From: Sellimonas caecigallum
GTDB lineage: Bacteria > Bacillota > Clostridia > Lachnospirales > Lachnospiraceae
Length of the DNA: 64,000 nucleotides
Direction of reading: 5' to 3'
NCBI RefSeq assembly: GCF_045038405.1
Contig: NZ_CP173660.1
Span: 1,736,001-1,800,000, forward strand
Shown: in pieces, positions 39,827 through 47,938 of the stretch
Layout of the letters: every line of letters begins with the position of its first letter
Position numbering within the stretch: position 1 is the first letter of the stretch
Translations under genes and position numbers: made by a program
Notes under the pieces: model-generated
Databases searched by the model: none
The model's input: the letters and a program-made list of their open reading frames with translations, nothing else
What the model was told of the DNA's origin: nothing

Positions 39827-41194
39827 ATGCGTAATAAAGTAATCAGAGCAGGTGTGATTTTTTTGGTTATTGCAGCACTCTGCACAGTCATTTCCAGAGG
39901 GCTCTATGTGGCTTCCATCGCCAATGTGACACTGCAGACTCCGCGAATGTACACGCTGAACCACGACATCGAAATGTACGGGATCGTAGAACAGAGCCGT
40001 GAATTTGTTGTGCTGGCACAAGCCAATCAGATCGTTACAGATATCTATGTGAAGACAGGGCAGGAAGTGAAAGTAGGAGATCCGCTGTTTGCGGTGGATA
40101 TGGAGTATCTCGGGCAGCAGATTGACAGCCTGGAAAACGAGATAGCACAGCTTGAGTACCAGATTCGAGATGCCAAGAACCAGGAGGCAGATAGACGAAA
40201 TCAAGAAGCGCTTGCGCAGAAGCAGGCAAAGGAAAATTATGATAGGACTGCTGCCAAATGGGAGAAGCAGCTTGCAAAAGATGCAAAGGCGGTGGAAGAT
40301 GCAAGGAGGGCGTACGAGGAAAGCTTAAAGAAAAAGCCGGAGAACGGAGACGAACAGGCGGGGGAGGCGCAGGCGGAACAGGATCAGCTCCTGGCGGCTT
40401 TAAAAGAGGCAGAAGCCCAGTATGAGGCCAGCGTATCTCAGAAAGAGGACGAGCTTTTCACGGCGGGACAGAATCTGGAGTCAAGTAAAGTTACAGGGGC
40501 GGACTCTACATCCGAAGAGCAGCTTCAGCTTCAGAAGGAACAGACAGAGAAAAACCTGTCACAGCTGACGGAACTGGCAGACCGGGAGGGAAAGATCGTG
40601 TCAAGCGCGGCTGGGATGGTCTCGGAAATCCTTGTAAGGACAGGAGAATTTACCCCGTCTACAGCCAGTGCCCTGGTGGCGGATATGTCTTCCGGAATCA
40701 AACTGACAGTCACGCTTGGGGCGGACGAGGCGAAGTATGTGGGGCAGGATTCTGGAGTGACCATTCGGGGAAAAGACCGGGAAGGGAAGGAAGCAGTCCT
40801 TACCAATGTGGAAATCCGTTCCATAAAGGAGAAGAAAGAAAGTGAGGATAGTTTATCTTCCTTTGAAGCAGTGATAACGTCTCCTGAAACAGTGTTTGCC
40901 CCCGGAACCAATGTGAGTGTGGAGATCCGTAATCAGTCTGCAGAGTATGATACGTGCATTCCGCTCCAGGCACTTCACGAGGAAGGGGCAGACAGATATG
41001 CGGTCTACATCACGGAAGAAAAAGATACGATGATAGGGAAAGAGCTTGTGGCGAGGAAAGTTATGGTAAAGGTAATCGATCAGGATGCAGAGTTTGCCGC
41101 CGTGGACAGTGATACGTTGTCGAGCCAGCAGAACATCATTTACACAAGCGACAAGACGATCGAGGACGGAACAACAGTAAGGGAAAAAGATTGA
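39827..41194 (+). CDS. HlyD/RND-type membrane-fusion adaptor
   Basis: A 455-residue protein with one N-terminal membrane helix (about 5-27), a half-lipoyl motif IYVKTGQEVKVGDPLFAVDM near 78, a long charged coiled coil (about 95-250, rich in Glu, Gln, Ala, Lys), the second lipoyl half EGKIVSSAAGMVSEILVRTG near 258 and a beta-barrel domain toward the C end. Such adaptors work with MacB-type or ABC exporters, and the next gene has a MacB-like domain. It follows permease 2 by 16 bases, linking an import and an export system in one unit. The cognate ATPase is not in the window. Confidence 0.85.
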   Translation: MRNKVIRAGVIFLVIAALCTVISRGLYVASIANVTLQTPRMYTLNHDIEMYGIVEQSREFVVLAQANQIVTDIYVKTGQEVKVGDPLFAVDMEYLGQQIDSLENEIAQLEYQIRDAKNQEADRRNQEALAQKQAKENYDRTAAKWEKQLAKDAKAVEDARRAYEESLKKKPENGDEQAGEAQAEQDQLLAALKEAEAQYEASVSQKEDELFTAGQNLESSKVTGADSTSEEQLQLQKEQTEKNLSQLTELADREGKIVSSAAGMVSEILVRTGEFTPSTASALVADMSSGIKLTVTLGADEAKYVGQDSGVTIRGKDREGKEAVLTNVEIRSIKEKKESEDSLSSFEAVITSPETVFAPGTNVSVEIRNQSAEYDTCIPLQALHEEGADRYAVYITEEKDTMIGKELVARKVMVKVIDQDAEFAAVDSDTLSSQQNIIYTSDKTIEDGTTVREKD

Positions 41195-41196
41195 AC

Positions 41197-42213
41197 ATGA
41201 AAAAGAAAAGCATTGTCTTAAGTATTGTGTTGATCTTTGCAGGGATCCTTTTATTCGGGCTGGCAGTCGGGGAGATGGCGAAGATCCGTGCAATACAGAA
41301 AAAACTATTTGTAAGGCTGAGCAGTGAAACGGATGTACAAAGTGCGCAAAATACGACAGAACAGTTTCTGGAAAAAGAGACCGGTCAGATTGTCTTTTGG
41401 TCAGAAGAAAAGAGGCAGTACTGTGAAAATCCAGACCTTGGCAGGACAATGGACGTAAAAGAAATCATCTATTGCGGCGTTCTGTCTGTCTTATCCCCGG
41501 AATGCAGTTCCATTTATAAGCCTGATGCAGACGGAGAGTGTGTGATCGATGAAAAGACGGCGGAAGTCTTGTTTGGAAGTACAGAAGGGAAAGGTCAGAC
41601 GGTCCGGGCAGGAGATAAGGACTATATCATTTCCATGGTTATAGAAGGAAAGGAAGGGTTGTTTATCCGGACAGCCCACGAAGGAGAAATGATGCAGTAC
41701 ATGACTGTGCAGCCCGGGAAGGCGGATGAAAAGAAAAATCTTCTGCAAAAGGTAATGACAAATTATGGAGTGGGTGGGGAGGAAATGCAGCTTTCACTTT
41801 TGTATTTTCTCACGGCATGTATCCTTTCCATGATTCCAGCCGGGTGCGCAGCAGCTGGAGCTGCGCATGTGTGCCGCATGGTAAAGGAAAGGAAGAGAAA
41901 AGAGACAATGGGATGGATCGGAAGCGCAGCCGCGGGAACAGTGTCCGCAGTCGTGGTATTTCTGATTTGTATACGTTTTTTTCAGTCTGACCCAGGAATC
42001 GCCCTTTATCCGCTCTCGGATTTTGAAGGATGGTCCCAACAGATGCGTCTGCTGACAGGACAGATCAGAGAACTGCTGGATATGGAAAAGCCATGGATAC
42101 TCGGTACATTTTTCGAAACGTTCCGGAACTGTTTGGCCTACACTGCACTGGCAGCTCTGTGTCTTGCCGGTGGAATTAAGAAAAGAACATACATGAAAAA
42201 AGAAGAGGAGTGA
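41197..42213 (+). CDS. Membrane protein with a MacB-like periplasmic core domain
   Basis: A 338-residue protein: helix 1 (about 5-27), an extracellular part (about 30-190), then three more helices (about 200-225, 240-262, 310-330). The extracellular part has the MacB_PCD pattern VIDEKTAEVLFGSTEGKGQT then YIISMVIEGKEG, which in ABC exporters reads as a slot in ISE-x-A-x-x-LFG followed by a VVGV-like strand. It lacks a clear FtsX C-terminal repeat, so it is a divergent or partial permease. ATG 41197 is preferred to TTG 41191. It overlaps the adaptor gene end closely. Function unknown; probably part of an efflux or sensing complex with the adaptor. Confidence 0.6.
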   Translation: MKKKSIVLSIVLIFAGILLFGLAVGEMAKIRAIQKKLFVRLSSETDVQSAQNTTEQFLEKETGQIVFWSEEKRQYCENPDLGRTMDVKEIIYCGVLSVLSPECSSIYKPDADGECVIDEKTAEVLFGSTEGKGQTVRAGDKDYIISMVIEGKEGLFIRTAHEGEMMQYMTVQPGKADEKKNLLQKVMTNYGVGGEEMQLSLLYFLTACILSMIPAGCAAAGAAHVCRMVKERKRKETMGWIGSAAAGTVSAVVVFLICIRFFQSDPGIALYPLSDFEGWSQQMRLLTGQIRELLDMEKPWILGTFFETFRNCLAYTALAALCLAGGIKKRTYMKKEEE

Positions 42214-42220
42214 TAACGAA

Positions 42221-42598
42221 ATGTTAGGATTGACAAGAAGACAGGCGGAAGTGATGAATATTCTCTGGGAGGCGCAGAAACCGATGATCGCCTCAGAGAT
42301 CGTAAAGGCAAAGGAAGATCTGAATATCAATACGGTGCAGGCAGCACTGAGAAGTCTGATAAAGAAGGAATATATCGAAGTAGCGGAAATCGTATACAGT
42401 GGTACGGTTCTCACGCGGAGTTACCGACCACTTGTAGAGCGGGAAGAGTTTGCAGATGATGTGGAACAGGGGATCAAAAACATGCTCCGGAAAGAAACAT
42501 TGTTTGCCCATTATATCGATGAGATTGACGATTCAGACATTCTGCAGAAGTTAGAAGCGGTTATTGATAAGAGGAAGAGGGAACTGGAGGAAGAATAG
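42221..42598 (+). CDS. BlaI/MecI/CopY family repressor
   Basis: A 125-residue winged-helix repressor. The DNA-binding part reads LTRRQAEVMNILWEAQKPM then ASEIVKAKEDLNINTVQAAL and LIKKEYIEVAEIVYSGTVL, the usual BlaI arrangement, and the C-terminal helix dimerises. It is paired with a BlaR1-like protease gene two bases downstream. BlaI-type repressors are inactivated when their sensor protease is triggered. Likely targets are the genes of this unit. No cognate operator was identified by eye. Confidence 0.92.
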   Translation: MLGLTRRQAEVMNILWEAQKPMIASEIVKAKEDLNINTVQAALRSLIKKEYIEVAEIVYSGTVLTRSYRPLVEREEFADDVEQGIKNMLRKETLFAHYIDEIDDSDILQKLEAVIDKRKRELEEE

Positions 42599-42600
42599 GT

Positions 42601-43734
42601 ATGGAGATATCCATGGGGCCATTTTTGACCTGTTTTTTGACGATCCTGGTACTCACAGGATATCTGTATATTGTTCTGTATAAATCCAGAACAATCTTTA
42701 AGTGTAGGGTAAAGATCATCTTTGCCGTCATGGCAGTCATCATGATACGCATGCTCATACCAGTCAACTTTCCTTTTACGTATTCGGTGTATTCTACCCA
42801 CATACTAAAGGGGTTAGGGAATATTGTGTACGCACATACAGAAATTTGTGGTAAACAAGTTTTTATCTTTGATGGATTGCTTGTAATATGGGTGGTAGGA
42901 GCAGCTGTGCAGTTGGTGCGCTATATCCGGAAACGCCGAATGGTACGGAAATATCTGGAGTACTATCTCGTTACAGACAAGGAAAAGAGAGCGTATTATG
43001 ATTCATTTTTACGAGCAGCAGGCATAAAAAATATGCGGATAGCCGTGTTGCCAGGAGAGAACGGGGCAGCCATCTTCGGACTGATCCGTCCAATCATGAT
43101 TTTGCCCGATTATATGTTGGAAGACCAGGATATGAGTTATATTATCCAGCATGAGATCGAGCATTACCATCATTATGATCTATGGCTGAAATGGATCGTG
43201 GATCTTCTGGCGGCTATCCATTGGTGGAATCCGCTGGTGTATCTGATGCGCCGGGAGTTGAACAATGTACTTGAGCTTTCCAATGACTATGTTGTGACAA
43301 AAGAGATGACGGAAAGGGAAAAACTAGATTATGCTCAGACTTTGTTGAAAATAGCAAAGCTAAAGCAAAAAAGAAACCGGTATGCTCTGAATCTTGCAGA
43401 TGGAGGCTGTCTGGAGGTAAGGATCCGCCTGCTCATGGAACCAAAAGAGCCAAAAACGAGAAAGCAGAGTCTGACGATATTGGGACATATGATTTTTATC
43501 GGCCTTGTCATGCTGGTTTCTGTGATCGTTGTTCCGGAAGTGTCATATGAAGAAGAAGTAGAAAAAGGAGATACATTCGAGATAACTCCTGAAAATGCAT
43601 ATTTTATTAAGACGGAAGAAGGGTACGAAATATATGCGGATGGGATATACAGAGGAATAATGGAAGAAGTAGATGAAACATTCAAAGAAATGGGGATCCC
43701 AGTTTATGAAGAAAAGGGAGAACAAGAACAATGA
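42601..43734 (+). CDS. BlaR1/M56 family sensor metallopeptidase
   Basis: A 377-residue membrane protein with helices at about 5-25, 35-55 and 90-110, a zinc-protease core with HExxH in IQHEIEHYHHYDLWL near 180, followed by HWWNPLVYLMRREL and the downstream Glu/Asp in ELSNDYVV, and a fourth helix at about 300-320. The extracellular tail is short (about 55 residues) and lacks the penicillin-binding sensor domain of BlaR1, so it does not sense beta-lactams in the usual way. It sits directly behind the BlaI gene and overlaps the reductase gene by ATGA. Confidence 0.9.
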   Translation: MEISMGPFLTCFLTILVLTGYLYIVLYKSRTIFKCRVKIIFAVMAVIMIRMLIPVNFPFTYSVYSTHILKGLGNIVYAHTEICGKQVFIFDGLLVIWVVGAAVQLVRYIRKRRMVRKYLEYYLVTDKEKRAYYDSFLRAAGIKNMRIAVLPGENGAAIFGLIRPIMILPDYMLEDQDMSYIIQHEIEHYHHYDLWLKWIVDLLAAIHWWNPLVYLMRRELNNVLELSNDYVVTKEMTEREKLDYAQTLLKIAKLKQKRNRYALNLADGGCLEVRIRLLMEPKEPKTRKQSLTILGHMIFIGLVMLVSVIVVPEVSYEEEVEKGDTFEITPENAYFIKTEEGYEIYADGIYRGIMEEVDETFKEMGIPVYEEKGEQEQ

Positions 43735-44600
43735 GCAGAAAGATTGCAGTAACCGGAGCCAATGGTTTTCTTGGTTCCAGAGTGGCGGCGTATTATCAGG
43801 AGAGGTATGAGACGATCGGCTACACGAGACAGGAGCTGGATTTTACAGACAGAGAGAAAGCAAAGAAGGTGATCAAAAGGGATCATCCAGATATTTTGAT
43901 CCATACGGGAGCCATATCAGATATAAGGGCTTGTGAAGAGAACCCACAGTTGTCGTGGAAAGTCAATGTGGAAGGAGTAAGCAATCTTGCCAGTGTATGT
44001 GGAGAACTGGGGATTCGACTGATTTTCTGTAGTTCTGATCAGGTCTACATGGGAAACCAGGTTCGGACACCACACAGGGAGAATGAAAAGCTTTGTCCCG
44101 TGTCCGCGTATGCATGTCAGAAACGAAAGGCCGAGCAGGAGGCGTTGCGTCTGCAGCCGGATACGGTAGCTCTTCGGCTGAGCTGGATGTTTTCCGCGGA
44201 CAGGAGAGAAGGCAAGGAGCATGGGACGCTTTTTTCCAGTATCCGGGATGCAATACAGAACGGGTGCGAGATACGCTATCCAGTTCATGATTATCGGAGT
44301 ATCACAGATGTGTGGGAAGTAGTCAGAAATATGGAAATCATGTTTCAGGCGCCAGCCGGAATCTACAATTTTGGAAGTGAAAATGATCTCAGTACGTACG
44401 AAGTTGTAAAGAGAGTTCTTGCGCATATCGGGAAAGGGCAGAACCTTTTAAAGAAAAATGAGGAAGCATTTGCGGGGGATCCCCGCAATCTGAGGATGGA
44501 TATTGAGAAATGTAGAGCTGCCGGCGCGGTGTTTCGGACGACCGAGGAAGCGCTGGAGGCAGCAGGAGAGACGATGTTTATTACGAACCCTCCATTATAA
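43731..44600 (+). CDS. RmlD-like NAD(P)-dependent sugar reductase
   Basis: A 289-residue extended short-chain dehydrogenase. It has the nucleotide loop TGANGFLGSRV near 8, IHTGAISDIRACEENPQLSW, and the YxxxK motif in SAYACQKRKAEQEA near 125. This resembles dTDP-4-dehydrorhamnose reductase but may act on another nucleotide sugar or on a small carbonyl. Translation is coupled to BlaR1 (ATGA at 43731). It is the last gene of the importer-adaptor-BlaI unit, so its expression probably answers the same signal. There is no rhamnose gene cluster nearby. Confidence 0.82.
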   Translation: MSRKIAVTGANGFLGSRVAAYYQERYETIGYTRQELDFTDREKAKKVIKRDHPDILIHTGAISDIRACEENPQLSWKVNVEGVSNLASVCGELGIRLIFCSSDQVYMGNQVRTPHRENEKLCPVSAYACQKRKAEQEALRLQPDTVALRLSWMFSADRREGKEHGTLFSSIRDAIQNGCEIRYPVHDYRSITDVWEVVRNMEIMFQAPAGIYNFGSENDLSTYEVVKRVLAHIGKGQNLLKKNEEAFAGDPRNLRMDIEKCRAAGAVFRTTEEALEAAGETMFITNPPL

Positions 44601-44608
44601 TAAAAAAA

Positions 44609-44659
44609 CTCCCGTAAAAGGGAGGATGCCGGGTAGCTGATCGGCTCAGCTCCCGGCAT
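44609..44659 (+). terminator. Tandem hairpins after the reductase gene
   Basis: A small stem CTCCC/GGGAG (44609-44624) is followed by a large one, ATGCCGGG with AGCTGA pairing TCAGCT with CCCGGCAT (44626-44659). No strong T run follows. They lie between convergent genes and probably stop the plus-strand transcript. The next 190 bases show nothing I can name. Confidence 0.55.
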
Positions 44660-44853
44660 ATATTATGAAAAAGTTTATTCAAAAGGTATTTTACCTGCGT
44701 CGTCTTTGACTTTTGTATGTTGTTTTCCTTTGATGATTTCAGTATAGCTTTTATTCATGAAAAAAGAGTGTTCAAGAAGTGAAGCTTTGTAAAACAAAAC
44801 ATGAACAAAATATGAACGCAGGAAATCCGATTGTGCAGGTTGTACACAGATGC

Positions 44854-46074
44854 CTATTTTCTGAAAATAAAATGTGGCAAACCGTCTTTTTCAGGAACTT
44901 CCACATGTCCCTGGATAAGTGGAAGGGCATAGCGGAGAAAATCTTCTGTCACGTCGGAACCGTCATTGCAGATCCATTCCGCCGGAACTGGTTTTTCGGC
45001 GTTGCATATCTGATTCACATCAGCTGTGCCAAGTTCCATTTCGTAAGGTTCGTTTTTCGCACGGTTAAATGTGATCATCACACCTGTGTCCCCCAGAAGA
45101 GCGCGCTCTACCGCGTAGGATCCTGCAGCCTTTGCCTCCTCCACATCAGTTGCAGACAGGCAGGAGGAAGAACAGCGCTGGCAGACATTGAGTTCTACAG
45201 AGCGGACTTTGACGCCAAGCTTGTCTTTCACGAGATTTTCCAGATATTTTCCGGAGCCGGTCAGCATCTTGTGTCCGAAGTTGTCGGTGCCGACTTCGCT
45301 CGCGTATTCACATATAAATGTGCCTTTGTCATCGTGGATTCCCTCAGAGATACAGACAACGAGATTAGATGTCGTTTCGAGTGCCGTCTTTACCTGACTG
45401 ATGAATGCTTCCTGGTCAAAGTCGGTCTCTGGAAGATAAATCAGAACAGGGTTGTCTCCCTCGAATTTGCGGGCAAGGGCAGATGCAGCCGTGAGCCATC
45501 CTGCATGGCGTCCCATGATCTCCACAATGGTCACGGATTTTTTATTGTCATATACAGACGCGTCCACGGCGATTTCGCGCACGGTGGTGGCAACATATTT
45601 GGCAGCGCTCCCAAATCCAGGGGTGTGGTCTGTGAGTACAAGGTCATTATCGATTGTTTTCGGGACACCGATAAAGCGGATCGGGCTTTCAATGGAAGCT
45701 GCGTAGCGTGAAAGCTTGCTGACAGTATCCATGGAGTCGTTTCCTCCGATATAGAAGAAAAGGCCGATCTCATACTCGTCAAATTTGCGGAATAATTCCG
45801 GATATACCGGATCATCCAGATTTTCCGGAAGTTTATAGCGGCAGGAACCAAGATATGCCCCAGGTGTCGTCGGAAGCAGCTCGATAGAGCCATCTTCCAT
45901 GAGTGTAGACATATCCATGACATGACCGTTTAAAAATCCTTCGATACCGTTGACCATTCCGTATACATGGTCTACAGATACATCTTCAAGTCCTTTTTTG
46001 GCTACTCCGTAAAGGCTCCCATTGATGACGGCAGTCGGTCCGCCGGATTGTCCAACAAGTAAATTTTTTCCCAT
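44854..46074 (-). CDS. 6-phosphofructokinase, pyrophosphate-type (copy 2)
   Basis: A 406-residue paralogue of the enzyme at 34347, with the same pyrophosphate marks, GGNDSMDT and PKTIDNDL, and VGQSGGPTAVINGS at the front. The two differ clearly elsewhere, so this is an old duplication or separate acquisition, not a recent repeat. The frame is open to 46137, but ATG at 46074 has GGAGG upstream on the minus strand. TGCAAA and TATACT upstream (about 46104-46131) form a fair promoter. It stands alone, opposite the flanking genes. Confidence 0.92.
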   Translation of the reverse strand: MGKNLLVGQSGGPTAVINGSLYGVAKKGLEDVSVDHVYGMVNGIEGFLNGHVMDMSTLMEDGSIELLPTTPGAYLGSCRYKLPENLDDPVYPELFRKFDEYEIGLFFYIGGNDSMDTVSKLSRYAASIESPIRFIGVPKTIDNDLVLTDHTPGFGSAAKYVATTVREIAVDASVYDNKKSVTIVEIMGRHAGWLTAASALARKFEGDNPVLIYLPETDFDQEAFISQVKTALETTSNLVVCISEGIHDDKGTFICEYASEVGTDNFGHKMLTGSGKYLENLVKDKLGVKVRSVELNVCQRCSSSCLSATDVEEAKAAGSYAVERALLGDTGVMITFNRAKNEPYEMELGTADVNQICNAEKPVPAEWICNDGSDVTEDFLRYALPLIQGHVEVPEKDGLPHFIFRK

Positions 46075-46155
46075 AGTTATCAGTCCTCCAGTTTTTTGCT
46101 TTGAGTCCAGTATAACGAAAAAATCTGAAATTTGCATCTTTTTTGTGTAATCTTC

Positions 46156-46184
46156 TTGGAAAAAGGGAAAAAAAAGATTATACT
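46156..46184 (+). promoter_or_regulatory. Promoter of the glycosyltransferase gene
   Basis: TTGGAA (46156-46161), 17 bases, TATACT (46179-46184). The predicted start lies about 35 bases before ATG 46226. Confidence 0.65.
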
Positions 46185-46225
46185 AAAGACATCAATCGCC
46201 TAAAATTATGGAATGGGGGAAATTT

Positions 46226-47242
46226 ATGAAATACATTACATTTGCAATACCATGTTATAATTCACAGGACTATATGGAGAGGGCTATCGAGTCGGTTCTC
46301 GTCGGCGGAGACGATGTGGAGATCATCATCGTAAACGATGGTTCCAAAGACCGGACAGAGGAGATCGCAAAGGAATATGAAGAAAAGTACCCAAATATCG
46401 TAAAGGCCATCAGTCAGGAAAACGGGGGACACGGAGAAGCGGTCAATACCGGACTTTCACATGCATCGGGGAAATACTTTAAGGTAGTGGACAGCGACGA
46501 CTGGCTGGATGAGGAGGCGCTGAAAAAGGTGCTGGAGACACTGAAGGCTTTTGAGGAGAAAGACCAGGATCTTGATATGCTCATCTCAAACTATGTATAT
46601 GAGAAGGTAGGGGTGGAGCACAAAAAAGTCATCCATTATAGAAATGCTCTTCCTCAGAATGAGATTTTCGGGTGGAGTGATATCGGACGCTTTCGGATCG
46701 ATCAGTATATTCTGATGCATTCTGTGATCTATCGGACAGAGCTTCTTAAGCTGATCCAGTTAAAGCTTCCAAAGCATACATTTTATGTGGATAATATTTA
46801 TGTCTATTATCCGCTTCCTTCGGTTAACACGATCTACTATTTGGATGTGAATCTGTACCGCTACTATATTGGCCGTGATGATCAGTCAGTCAATGAGAAG
46901 AATATGATCAAGCGGATCGATCAGCAGCTTTTTGTCACAAAAACCATGATCGATATGTACCAGATGAAGCGTATTACCAATAAAAAGCTGAAGTCCTATA
47001 TGATCAAGTATCTGGCGATCATGATGACGGTGTCTTCCATCATTTGTATCCGTTCAAAGAAGGAGGAGAACCTGAAAAAGAAGAAGGAACTCTGGCAGTA
47101 TCTTAAGAAGCGGGATTACAGAACGTACTTTAAGATCCGATACGGAATTCTCGGACAGACAATGAATCTTCCTGGAAAACCGGGACGAAAAATTTCCTCC
47201 ATGGGGTATTCCGTCATGCGCAGGATCATCGGATTTAATTAA
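46226..47242 (+). CDS. Family 2 glycosyltransferase
   Basis: A 338-residue GT-A fold glycosyltransferase. It shows TFAIPCYNSQDYMERAIES at the front, VEIIIVNDGSKDRTEEIA, the DxD motif in KVVDSDDWLDE near 84 and the GGHGEAVNTGLSHASGKYF region. There is no N-terminal membrane segment. Alternative start 46208 would add six residues; ATG 46226 has a GGGGGAAA site before it. Acceptor and donor are unknown; such single genes often decorate cell-surface glycans. The next gene, rubrerythrin, is 60 bases away and probably separate. Confidence 0.88.
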   Translation: MKYITFAIPCYNSQDYMERAIESVLVGGDDVEIIIVNDGSKDRTEEIAKEYEEKYPNIVKAISQENGGHGEAVNTGLSHASGKYFKVVDSDDWLDEEALKKVLETLKAFEEKDQDLDMLISNYVYEKVGVEHKKVIHYRNALPQNEIFGWSDIGRFRIDQYILMHSVIYRTELLKLIQLKLPKHTFYVDNIYVYYPLPSVNTIYYLDVNLYRYYIGRDDQSVNEKNMIKRIDQQLFVTKTMIDMYQMKRITNKKLKSYMIKYLAIMMTVSSIICIRSKKEENLKKKKELWQYLKKRDYRTYFKIRYGILGQTMNLPGKPGRKISSMGYSVMRRIIGFN

Positions 47243-47302
47243 ATATGCATAAAGAAACAGCCATAGGGCATACTACTCTGTAAAGATCAGTAAAGGAGTA
47301 AG

Positions 47303-47938
47303 ATGACTATGGCTGTTAATTTTTCACAGAGCAGGACAAAAGAGAATCTTATGAGAGCATTTGCAGGGGAAAGCCAGGCGAGAAACCGATACACGATTGC
47401 TGCGGAAGAAGCGGAGAACAAAGGGTTCTATGCGCTGAAAGAGATCTTTTTGTTCACAGCGGAGCAGGAGAGGGCGCATGCGGCCAGGTTTTATGAATTC
47501 CTGAAACAGGAAGCGGGCAATACGATCGAAATCGATGGCACCTATCCGGTAGATCAGTCAGAAAGCCTTGTGGAACTTTTGAATATGGCGGCTCACAATG
47601 AAAGGCAGGAGCACGAGGATGTTTACCCGGCATTTGCCAAAACAGCGGAGGAAGAAGGATTTCAGGATGTGGCCTATACATTCCGGGAAATTGCGGAAGT
47701 GGAAAAGGTTCATGGGGTGCGTTTTACGAAACTTGCGGATATGCTGAAAAATGAGACATACTATGAAAAGCCGGAAGGGGATGAGTGGATGTGTCTGAAC
47801 TGCGGCTACATTTTCAAAGGGACAAAACTCCCGACTATGTGTCCAGTATGTCATAAAGAGCGAGGTTATTTTATCCCTGCATGTATGGCGCCGTATCTTG
47901 GATTTGAAGGAAGCGGATATGAAAGAAAAGGAGAGTAG
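47303..47938 (+). CDS. rbr: Rubrerythrin
   Basis: A 211-residue rubrerythrin that reduces peroxide in anaerobes. The four-helix diiron domain carries the ligands in GESQARNRYTIAAEEAE near 25, EQERAHAARFYE near 55 and IAEVEKVHGVRF near 130. The C-terminal rubredoxin-like zinc or iron domain is CLNCGYIFKG ... CPVCHKERGYF. ATG at 47303 follows AAAGGAG; a second ATG two codons on is possible. The S8 protease gene begins directly after its stop codon. Confidence 0.96.
   Translation: MTMAVNFSQSRTKENLMRAFAGESQARNRYTIAAEEAENKGFYALKEIFLFTAEQERAHAARFYEFLKQEAGNTIEIDGTYPVDQSESLVELLNMAAHNERQEHEDVYPAFAKTAEEEGFQDVAYTFREIAEVEKVHGVRFTKLADMLKNETYYEKPEGDEWMCLNCGYIFKGTKLPTMCPVCHKERGYFIPACMAPYLGFEGSGYERKGE

Noticed and set aside
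44779..45711. 310-codon plus-strand frame opposite the second phosphofructokinase
   Set aside because: It is the antisense of the conserved PFK motifs.
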